NCBI GenBank assembly: GCA_002869665.1
Contig: PKUG01000099.1
Location: 1-36,668, forward strand
Direction of reading: 5' to 3'
Length of the DNA: 36,668 nt
Source of the DNA: Desulfuromonas sp.
GTDB lineage: Bacteria > Desulfobacterota > Desulfuromonadia > Desulfuromonadales > Geopsychrobacteraceae
Below are positions 22,064 to 28,478 of the stretch, piece by piece. The notes beneath the pieces are model-generated. The model was not told the origin of the DNA, ran no database searches, and worked only from the letters and a program-made list of their open reading frames with translations. Numbering within the stretch: the stretch's first letter is position 1; every line of letters begins with the position of its first letter. A program made the position numbers and the translations under genes.

Positions 22064-22243
22064 TTATTTGTCCTTATTTCTCCCCGCTGAAGCCTGCCTG
22101 AGTTGTTGAAAGATACTCAGGCGGTCGGCAATCTGCCAATGTCCGGTAATCCGGTCACCAGCAAAATAATAGACCGTAGCGCCTTCGACATCCCCTGCGT
22201 TCCAGATTCTGCGAATAAATTCTTTCAATAGCTCTATTTTCAT
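22064..22243 (-). pseudogene. Internally deleted SnoaL-like ester cyclase remnant (59 codons open)
   Basis: An intact 59-codon frame starts at the ATG 22243 (MKIELLKEFIRRIWNAGDVE) and ends at 22064. Its first twenty residues look like the N-terminal helix of SnoaL-like ester cyclases (an Ile-Trp-Asn-x-Gly-Asp motif). The rest, GATVYYFAGDRITGHWQIAD then RLSIFQQLRQ, is the C-terminal strand and helix. The central half of a normal 130-150 residue protein is missing through an in-frame deletion. The C-terminal part matches the shattered copy at 19500-19740. It could still be translated as a short peptide but cannot form the cone-shaped fold. The rest of 21985-22338 shows nothing recognisable. Confidence 0.75.
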
Positions 22244-22338
22244 AACTCATCGTTTGCAAAAAGGTCGTATTGATATGCCGTCAGTCAGGGCGGAGTGCGT
22301 TTTGTTCTTCCGCGGGAACGAAACGGGCCTTTGGCGTG

Positions 22339-23208
22339 TCATTGGCTGCCTCGCTGTTCCAACTTCGTGACCCAGACCCCCACATCGAGATTTGCCCCCG
22401 GTGGCCCGATGAACGATCCGGCAATCGGCGGCACCGATTCGGGCCACCTTGCCACCGCGACCGCAATATGATCGGTTCCGACGATTTTACCGAGGGTCGG
22501 ATCGAAACCCTTCCACCCCGCACCGGGCAGGTAGACTTCGGCCCAGGCATGGGTTGCGCCGAAATTGGCCGCTGACGGCGGGGCATGCAGATAGCCGCTG
22601 ACAAAGCGCGCGGCGAGGCCCAGGTGGCGAGCGGCCTCCAGGAACAGATTGGCAAAATCGCGACAGGAGCCGCTCTGCAGAGAAAGGGTTTCCATGGCCG
22701 TCCGGACCCCCGGTTCTTCGCGGATCTGGTAGGTCATCTGCTGCTGAATCTGAGCGCAAAGACGCTGTAACAGGGTGTAAGTCTGGATCTGTTCGCCGGC
22801 CGGGCAGAGCCTAGCGACCCATGCGCTCAGCGGATTGCCGATGTTGCCGGGCAGCGTCCCCAGATAGGGGGACAGGAGCACACTGTCCTCGGGGGTATAG
22901 GCAAACGGGAAGTTCGTTGCGTATCCGGCCAGGAGAAAATCGAGCGGCTCCTGGTTATATTGCTGGATGATGACATTGCTTTCGACTGCGAGCTGTTTGG
23001 CCGGGGTCGTGAAGGTCGCTATGGCGATGGAATTGTCCTCCGCATCCCGTTGCCAACGCAGGGTCGCCGGCGGGGAGATTTCCAGAGAAGAGGATTCGAT
23101 ACGCAGCTCATGCCCTTCCCGTGGCCGCAGCCGCAAGGCATGCGGTTCGAGCTGGACCGTGGAAGAAAAATTATAATAGGTACGATGAATAATTCTGTAG
23201 CGTTGCAT
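22339..23208 (-). CDS. Transglutaminase-like cysteine protease family protein
   Basis: A 289-residue cytoplasmic protein. A bacterial transglutaminase N-terminal region (MQRYRIIHRTYYNFSSTV, residues 1-75) precedes a papain-fold transglutaminase-like core. The catalytic triad is complete: C182 in SGSCRDFANLF, H220 in GATHAWAEVYLPGAGW and D236 in KGFDPTLG. Members are thought to be proteases or peptide-bond-modifying enzymes; the substrate is unknown. In many genomes relatives neighbour alpha-E and circularly permuted ATP-grasp genes, but here those partners are absent. It is monocistronic, with the hemolysin III gene 120 bp upstream on the same strand. Confidence 0.92.
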   Translation of the reverse strand: MQRYRIIHRTYYNFSSTVQLEPHALRLRPREGHELRIESSSLEISPPATLRWQRDAEDNSIAIATFTTPAKQLAVESNVIIQQYNQEPLDFLLAGYATNFPFAYTPEDSVLLSPYLGTLPGNIGNPLSAWVARLCPAGEQIQTYTLLQRLCAQIQQQMTYQIREEPGVRTAMETLSLQSGSCRDFANLFLEAARHLGLAARFVSGYLHAPPSAANFGATHAWAEVYLPGAGWKGFDPTLGKIVGTDHIAVAVARWPESVPPIAGSFIGPPGANLDVGVWVTKLEQRGSQ

Positions 23209-23329
23209 AGGTGATCCAGGGCGTCAAAGCGCGCGGGCGCAAAATCTTGCGGGACGATGCGTTCTCGTTTTCATTTGTATCCCCCTTCGTCAGTATAGGA
23301 GGGATGAGGCAAGACCACAAATGCCATTG

Positions 23330-23968
23330 TCAGGAAATGGCATGATAATAGATCGCTACATAGTGACAGGCGCTCCCTGCCAGAACGAAGAGATGCCAGA
23401 TCGCGTGATGGAAGCGCAACCGCCTCCAGGCGTAAAAAATCAGCCCCGAACTGTAAAAAAGTCCGCCCGCCAGCAACAGCAGCAATCCTGCCGTGGGGAT
23501 CAATCTGATCGCAGGTTTGCCGACAAGGACAAGCATCCAGCCCATCGCCAGGTAGGTCAGCGGCCCCAGTAGCTGGAACCGGTCAATAAAAAAAACCTTA
23601 AAAACAATTCCCAGAAGCGCCACCGCCCACACGGCGATAAATATGGTCCACCCCCAGTTGCCGCGCAGGAAGACAAGTGTAAAGGGGGTATAGGTTCCGG
23701 CGATGAGAAGATAAATTGTCGCGTGATCGAGGATTTTGAACAGCCGTCCCCAGCGCGTATTGAATTTAAAGATGTGATACAGCGTAAACAGCGCGTAAGA
23801 GACGACCAAGCTTGTTCCATAGAGGATAAAGGTCAGCAGATGTACGCCGGTCCCGTTGCGGAGCGCATGCAGGATCAGGGCGATCAGCCCGGGAATGCTC
23901 AGAATAAAGCCTAGCGCCGGGGACGCAATGTTGGCGATGCGGGTTGGTCGATAGTCGCGCTGATCCAT
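23330..23968 (-). CDS. Hemolysin III / PAQR family membrane protein
   Basis: A 212-residue integral membrane protein with about seven hydrophobic segments. The PAQR/hemolysin III metal-site pattern is visible as LYHIFKF in segment two, KILDHATIYLLIAGTYTPF, and the C-terminal FHHAIWHLFVLAGSACHYVAIYYH. The Ser usually preceding the YH motif reads LYH here, a modest change. Bacterial members are linked to membrane lipid or fluidity homeostasis and may have hydrolase-like activity; the name hemolysin is historical. It is placed between the transglutaminase-like gene and the DcuSR-like pair, all on the minus strand, with a 61-bp gap to the response regulator. Confidence 0.92.
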   Translation of the reverse strand: MDQRDYRPTRIANIASPALGFILSIPGLIALILHALRNGTGVHLLTFILYGTSLVVSYALFTLYHIFKFNTRWGRLFKILDHATIYLLIAGTYTPFTLVFLRGNWGWTIFIAVWAVALLGIVFKVFFIDRFQLLGPLTYLAMGWMLVLVGKPAIRLIPTAGLLLLLAGGLFYSSGLIFYAWRRLRFHHAIWHLFVLAGSACHYVAIYYHAIS

Positions 23969-24029
23969 GGTCGTGAACTATTCGCGGCAAGGTGTCCAGC
24001 CGGTTCCGGGGCCTTTCATGCGCCCGGCT

Positions 24030-24722
24030 TCAGCCGATTCGTACATAGCGCCGCTCCGGCCTGCCAACAACACCGTAAATCAAGTCCGCTTTGAGGAAGC
24101 CTTCGGTCGCCAGGAATTCGAGGTAGCGGCGGGCGGTGGAGCGGCTGATGCCGACGGCTTTGCCGACTTCTTCGGCGTTGAGGTCGGTGACGGTAGGGTC
24201 GTCGAAAACCTTGCGCACCTTGGTCAGGGTCAGGGCGTCGATCCCCTTGGGGATGGCGCCGCTGGCGCTTTCGATGGTGCGCTGGGCATGGAGCAGGCGG
24301 TCGACGTCCTGTTGCTCGAGTGCGCCGCCGTGCTGCATGTGACGGTAATAGTCGTGGAACTTCATCAGTGCTTCGGAGAAGCGCGGAAAATGGACCGGCT
24401 TGATGATGTAGTCGAACACCCCGCCGCGCACGGCTTCCTGCAGGGTGGCCATCTCGCGGGCGGCGGTGATGAGGATGACATCGCACGGCTGGTCACCGCT
24501 GCGGAGCTTTTTCAGCAGCTCCATGCCGTTCCCCTCGGGAAAGAAGAGATCGAGAAGCACCAGATCTGGCTGGAGGATCTCAACCATCTCCTCGGCGTCG
24601 GCAATGCTGTTGGCGACGCCGATCACTTCGAAGCCGGGGAGTTTCTGGACAAAGCGGCGATGCAGCTCCGCGATGCGCGGATCGTCATCGACCACCAGGA
24701 CGCTGGCCGTTACTTCACTCAT
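24030..24722 (-). CDS. Response regulator, DcuR/CitB-like
   Basis: A 230-residue regulator from the ATG at 24722, which overlaps the kinase stop by eight bases (ATGAGTGA). A longer frame lies inside the kinase gene and is rejected. The receiver domain occupies residues 7-125, with acidic residues VVDDD, phospho-acceptor D58 in PDLVLLDLFFPEG, and the conserved Lys in IIKPVHF. A linker and C-terminal DNA-binding helix-turn-helix (EEVGKAVGISRSTARRYLEFL) match the CitB/DcuR group. It is cytoplasmic and phosphorylated by the kinase encoded just upstream. The Dcu carrier at 13907 is the likeliest target within the window, by family analogy. Confidence 0.93.
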   Translation of the reverse strand: MSEVTASVLVVDDDPRIAELHRRFVQKLPGFEVIGVANSIADAEEMVEILQPDLVLLDLFFPEGNGMELLKKLRSGDQPCDVILITAAREMATLQEAVRGGVFDYIIKPVHFPRFSEALMKFHDYYRHMQHGGALEQQDVDRLLHAQRTIESASGAIPKGIDALTLTKVRKVFDDPTVTDLNAEEVGKAVGISRSTARRYLEFLATEGFLKADLIYGVVGRPERRYVRIG

Positions 24723-26334
24723 GGTGCGCCTCCCGTGTTTTCGGGATGATGACGGTGAACAGGGCGCCGCCAAGCTCGCCGTCGCTGTAGGTGATTTCGC
24801 CGCCGAGGCCGGTGACTGCGCGTTTGACCAGCGCCAGCCCCGTCCCCCGCCCCTTGCCGGACTTGGTCGTCACGCCGGTTTCGAACAAGCGGTCAGCAAC
24901 TTCCGCTGCCACGCCCGGTCCCGAATCTTCGACTTCAATGATCAGGTCCGGCCCGAGGTCGGTGAGGTAGAGTTTGACCAGCGGGTGGTTGCCCGTGTCG
25001 CGCACCGCGTCGAAAGCGTTGTCGAGCAGGTTGCCGATGATCGTCACCAGGGGGTCGCGGTTGAGCTGCGGCGGCACATCGGTGAAGGAGTTCTCGCTGT
25101 CGAATTCGAGTTCGATCTTCAGCTCGCAGGCGCGGTTGTACTTGCCGAGGATGACCCCGGCGATGACCGGGTCGGGGACGCTCTCGTTGAGGGTGTGAAT
25201 CAATTTTTGATAACCACTGGCCTCGTTGATGACCAGGTCGAGGGCTTCCGGGTAGGCTTCCAACTGCAGCAGTCCGGCGATGGTGTGCATCTTGTTGGAA
25301 TACTCGTGGGTCTGGGCGCGCAGCAGCTCGGAGTATTCCTGGGCGTGGGACAGCTCGCGGGTGACGCGATCGAGCTCGTCCTTGGGGCGGAAACTGGCGA
25401 CCAGGCCGCCGCGCTCCATCTCCAACGGCAGGATGTTGACGATCATCGGCCGGCCGCGCAGCAGCAGTTCCTGATCGAGCTGCTTGGTACCGACGTCCAG
25501 CGCCTGAACCAGGTCGGGGCAGGCACAGACCTCGCGCAGGGTGCGGCCGCGCAGGACGCTGTCGTAGGCTTCACCGAGGTAGCGGCGGGCGGCCGGGTTG
25601 ACGAAGGTCAGCCGCCCCTGGCCGTCGACGGCGATAATCCCTTCGCGGATGGCGCCGATGATGGCGTTGCGCTCGTGAAAGAGGGCAGCGATCTCATGGA
25701 CTTCAAGCCCCATGATCGCGGCTTTGAGGCCGCGGGCGATGAGGCTGGCGCCGAAGATGCCGAAGATGATGACGATGGCGACATAGCTGAGAATTTCCAG
25801 CTGCTTGTCGTGAATCATCGTGTTGATGTTGCTGAGCAGGTAACCGACGGCGACGAAACCGATGATTTCGCCGTTTGCGTCCTGTATGGGAACAATGCCA
25901 CGTAGCGAGGGGCCGAGGGTACCGACGGCTTCGGAGGCGTAGGCCTTCCCCTCCTTCAGGGCCGGATCGAGATCGCCGCCGACGAAATGCCGACCGATGC
26001 GTTCCGGTTCCGGGTGGGAATAACGGATGCCGTCACTGTCGCCGACGACGACATATTCGGCCTGCGTCGCCAGGCGGATTCTTTCCGCGACCTGCTGGAT
26101 GACGGCGGCGTTCTTCAGTACCAGATTGTCGATGATCTGCTGGTTGAGGGCGACCGACTGGGCAACCTCGATCGCCTTGCGGCCGATCTGTTCGCGCAGC
26201 AGCTTCTCGGCGGAGTCGGAAAAGAGCGCCCCGACCAGGCTGACCAAAAGGATCAGCAGCGCCGTGACCAGCAGGCTCAGCTTGGCCTGCAGCCGGCGGG
26301 GGAGGAATCTGTCGAGGGACTGGTAGAAGGACAT
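24715..26334 (-). CDS. Sensor histidine kinase, DcuS/CitA-like
   Basis: A 539-residue inner-membrane kinase starting at the ATG 26334 (GGGAG seven bases before). TM1 is at about residues 19-38. The periplasmic sCache sensor spans about 40-175 and has the DcuS/CitA signature RYSHPEPERIGRHFVGGD then GTLGPSLRGIVPI. TM2 is at about 183-200. A cytoplasmic PAS domain (GAIREGIIAVDGQGRLTFVN) follows, then a Spo0B-type dimerisation region with H343 in THEYSNKMHTIAGLLQL, and an HATPase domain with NLLDNAFDAV, EDSGPGV and GRGTGLALVKR. The ligand is probably a C4-dicarboxylate or citrate-like acid. It forms an overlapping gene pair with the response regulator. Confidence 0.94.
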   Translation of the reverse strand: MSFYQSLDRFLPRRLQAKLSLLVTALLILLVSLVGALFSDSAEKLLREQIGRKAIEVAQSVALNQQIIDNLVLKNAAVIQQVAERIRLATQAEYVVVGDSDGIRYSHPEPERIGRHFVGGDLDPALKEGKAYASEAVGTLGPSLRGIVPIQDANGEIIGFVAVGYLLSNINTMIHDKQLEILSYVAIVIIFGIFGASLIARGLKAAIMGLEVHEIAALFHERNAIIGAIREGIIAVDGQGRLTFVNPAARRYLGEAYDSVLRGRTLREVCACPDLVQALDVGTKQLDQELLLRGRPMIVNILPLEMERGGLVASFRPKDELDRVTRELSHAQEYSELLRAQTHEYSNKMHTIAGLLQLEAYPEALDLVINEASGYQKLIHTLNESVPDPVIAGVILGKYNRACELKIELEFDSENSFTDVPPQLNRDPLVTIIGNLLDNAFDAVRDTGNHPLVKLYLTDLGPDLIIEVEDSGPGVAAEVADRLFETGVTTKSGKGRGTGLALVKRAVTGLGGEITYSDGELGGALFTVIIPKTREAHHE

Positions 26335-26446
26335 TGTGGCTCCCGGGGCAAGAAAATCCCGTTTCAATTCATAATCTTACCCGAATTGGAGAGTACGTGC
26401 TGAAATAAATATGTCGGTCGAGGACGGCTATATTGCTTTTAGAAGT

Positions 26447-26492
26447 CCCTTCTCCCCAGGGGAGAAGGTGCCCGCAGGGCGGATGAGGGGGC
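26447..26492 (+). repeat. Dispersed intergenic repeat, copy 2
   Basis: The element opens CCCTTCTCCCCAGGGGAGAA and continues GGTGCCCGCAGGGCGGATGAGGGGGC. It is followed by a second hairpin, CTTCCCCCATCAAGGGGGAAG, around 26521-26541. It is nearly identical to the copy at 33312-33356 and shares its core with 7511-7548. It lies between the kinase gene and the ABC transporter remnant. Confidence 0.8.
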
Positions 26493-26572
26493 TTGATCGG
26501 GCATTCACCCCCATCCCAGCCTTCCCCCATCAAGGGGGAAGGGATTTAACGAGGATGGAATGGAAGTGCCCG

Positions 26573-27090
26573 TCAGGCCGTTCCCTCCAGGTACTCGCTG
26601 ACGGGCAGCATGCGCCACTGGCTGCGCCCTTTCAGCTCCAGCACGTTGTCGTGGAAATTGATGATCGTCGGGCGATGGCCGACGCTGATGTAGTGGATGC
26701 CCAGCTGTTGCAGCTGGTGATAGAGGTTGGCTTCATTCGTCACGTCGAGGGCGCTGGTCGCCTCATCGAGCACGGCATAGGCCGGGCGGTTGACGAGCAG
26801 GCGGGCGAAGGCCAGGCGTTGCTGCTCGCCGAGGGAGAGGACATCGGCCCAGTCGAGTTCGACGTTGTAGCCGCCGACCCGTTCGGGCAGATCAGCCCGG
26901 CGACGATCAGGAAGAGCACGCCGAAGAGCAGGACCAGCAGCATGCAGAGCAGCAGCAGGGTTGTCCAGGCGCCGCCACGAATCCGCGGGAAAAAATAGGG
27001 TTGGGCAATGGCAACGAAACTTTTCCAGAGGGCGGGTTGCTGCTGCGGGGTGTGCTCGGGGGGCTGATTCTGTCTCCGACTTTTTCAAAA
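26573..27090 (-). pseudogene. Gutted SbmA/YddA-type ABC transporter gene
   Basis: The C-terminal half of an ABC ATPase is clear: signature LSLGEQQRLAFARLLV, Walker B AYAVLDEATSALD, switch His in SVGHRPTI. This matches the SbmA/BacA/YddA type that joins membrane and nucleotide-binding domains in one chain. The upstream part, in another frame, encodes the usual start of such a protein (SFVAIAQPYFFP, then one transmembrane segment LLVLLFGVLFLIVAGLI). The remaining membrane region and Walker A, several hundred residues in all, are missing. The two parts are joined near 26893. A further frame change falls at a six-C run near 27055-27060. It cannot make a working transporter. Confidence 0.8.
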
Positions 27091-27223
27091 ATACCGAATC
27101 ACCATCCCCGCAGGCAACAGAATCACGGTGGCCCGGCGTATTTGTAATGAAGATGTCATCTTCCGGACAGGGGTATTTTCGAAGAGTTACCAGCTACGGT
27201 GAGAAAAGTCGGTATCACTGACG

Positions 27224-27251
27224 TTGTTCTCTGCCAGAAATTTTGTATAAT
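27224..27251 (+). promoter_or_regulatory. Predicted promoter of coiled-coil gene
   Basis: TTGTTC at 27224-27229 and a perfect TATAAT at 27246-27251 are spaced by 16 bp. Transcription would start near 27258, leaving a leader of about 125 bases. The leader contains a small terminator-like hairpin at 27281-27317. Confidence 0.6.
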
Positions 27252-27280
27252 AAGAATTCTTCTGAGGGGGCAGAAGTTGT

Positions 27281-27317
27281 GCCGCTGTCGTGTCTTCATG
27301 TCGCTCAGCGGTTTTTT
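27281..27317 (+). terminator. Terminator-like hairpin in leader
   Basis: GCCGCTG pairs with CAGCGG at 27306-27311 across an 18-base loop and is followed by six T. The short stem and large loop make it weak. It could attenuate the downstream coiled-coil gene or end a roughly 60-base RNA from the 27224 promoter. Confidence 0.35.
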
Positions 27318-27382
27318 CTGCAGTGGTCCCGGCTCGGGAGATTCCATCACTGCCTGTCATCACAACCGAGGGGAATCTACAC

Positions 27383-27931
27383 ATGCACTATCTGAAAAAC
27401 ATTTTTATCCTGCTGATTATTCTGTTGTTGTCTGTGCCGTTTGTGGCCGCGGCTTCTGATTATGATGAGACCACATCCGGGGATGAGATCCGACAACTGA
27501 CCGCCGCCGTCAATGAGCTGGTCCGTGAATTGAAGGAACAACAGGGGAATAATCGTTCTGTCGAACTGCAGAAGCTGGAGATCGCCATCAACTACCTGAG
27601 TTTCCGTTCGCGACGGATCGAGGCGCGGGAGGAAGAGCTGCGCGACAAGAGACGTGTGGTTGAGAGCCTGGAAGATCTTCTTGCCAAGGTGGAGGATGAT
27701 GAGGAAGCCTGGGAGGCGCGCTTCTCCCGGCAAGGCTCCGATTCGGGTTCTTTTTCCAGCTCGGATGAAGAGAAAGAGGACAAGCTCAACTTTGCTGTAA
27801 AACAGTGGAAAGATCGGCTCGACAGCCTGAACAGTGAAATTCTTCAGCTCGAAATCGAAATTGCCGAAATGACCGACGAACTGGAAGATTTTGAAAGCTA
27901 TGTTCAGGACCGGCTCGGCATCTTGCGCTGA
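27383..27931 (+). CDS. Exported coiled-coil protein of unknown function
   Basis: A 182-residue protein from the ATG at 27383 (GAGGGGAA upstream); the frame continues upstream without a start signal. Residues 1-23 form a signal peptide (IFILLIILLLSVPFVAAA), so it is periplasmic. The rest is highly charged and helical with heptad-like leucines (ELVRELKEQQGNNRSVELQKLEIAINYL, shown here as positions 48-75). A Ser/Asp-rich break, QGSDSGSFSSSDEEKED, lies near residue 117-133, and a second helix ends at residue 182. It resembles structural or tethering periplasmic coiled coils, but I do not recognise the family. It is monocistronic, closed by the terminator at 27967-27997. Confidence 0.8.
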   Translation: MHYLKNIFILLIILLLSVPFVAAASDYDETTSGDEIRQLTAAVNELVRELKEQQGNNRSVELQKLEIAINYLSFRSRRIEAREEELRDKRRVVESLEDLLAKVEDDEEAWEARFSRQGSDSGSFSSSDEEKEDKLNFAVKQWKDRLDSLNSEILQLEIEIAEMTDELEDFESYVQDRLGILR

Positions 27932-27966
27932 AAGCGACCCCCCTGTTTACCCAATCCAGTTAAGCT

Positions 27967-27997
27967 GAAAAGCCCCCGCTCAATGCGGGGCTTTTTT
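27967..27997. terminator. Rho-independent terminator
   Basis: AAAAGCCCCCGC pairs with GCGGGGCTTTT around a TCAAT loop, with one extra C and six T at the end. It ends the coiled-coil transcript and, being A-rich on the left, could also stop the minus-strand transcript from 28045-28416. Confidence 0.9.
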
Positions 27998-28044
27998 ATC
28001 AATATCCTCAGAATCGTCTTGCTCTGTGACTTGTGGTGAGATTT

Positions 28045-28416
28045 TTAATTTTCTATCTGTCGGTCGTCCTCCCCCATCTCCTCCAGCAGTATCCGCACCT
28101 CTGCCACCAGTGACAGCACCCCGTCGGCGCTGGCCTGCCAGTCGGCTCCGCTGAGTATGGGGGAACTTTTGATCGCCCGGTTTTTCCGCTCCAGTTCGTT
28201 CAGCACCTGTTCCAGCCGTTCTTTCCCGGTTGCACTGCGGGCCGCTTTCAGCAGGCGCCGGGCGGCATAGTCGCGCCCTTCGCAGTATTTCAAGCGGTTG
28301 GTTGTCGCACCGCGTTTGTGCAGGGCGCAGACCGAGCGTCCAGCGGCGCTGGCGTCGAAGGCCTGCTCGGCCTCGGCAGCGAGGCGGGTCAGGCGATCAA
28401 GCAGCTCATCCATCAT
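28045..28416 (-). CDS. Small helical protein of unknown function
   Basis: A 123-residue soluble protein, predicted helical throughout, with no signal peptide or membrane segment. Two adjacent ATGs follow GTGGAGG; the second (28413) has better spacing. Features are a Cys-His pair (SVCALHKRGATTNRLKYCEG) in the middle and an acidic C-terminus (EEMGEDDRQIEN). No known family is recognised. It begins about 60 bp beyond the stop of the PSD-DUF2062 gene on the same strand and is likely the third gene of that unit. Coding status rests on codon use and the good ribosome binding site. Confidence 0.7.
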   Translation of the reverse strand: MMDELLDRLTRLAAEAEQAFDASAAGRSVCALHKRGATTNRLKYCEGRDYAARRLLKAARSATGKERLEQVLNELERKNRAIKSSPILSGADWQASADGVLSLVAEVRILLEEMGEDDRQIEN

Positions 28417-28478
28417 CTAGCCTCCACGTATCCTGTTGTCATGGCGACCTTAGCAGATCATCAGTGGACGTACCAGCT

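Noticed and set aside
19500-22243. The CCTGAG...CTCAGG hairpins as a structured RNA family
   Set aside because: The shared bases encode the conserved C-terminal helix (RLSxxxQLR) of SnoaL-like proteins, so coding ancestry explains them. Other parts of the proposed RNA do not pair consistently.
26411-26998. 195-codon plus-strand frame
   Set aside because: It runs through the dispersed repeat and antisense to the ABC transporter remnant, with no ribosome binding site or recognisable domain.
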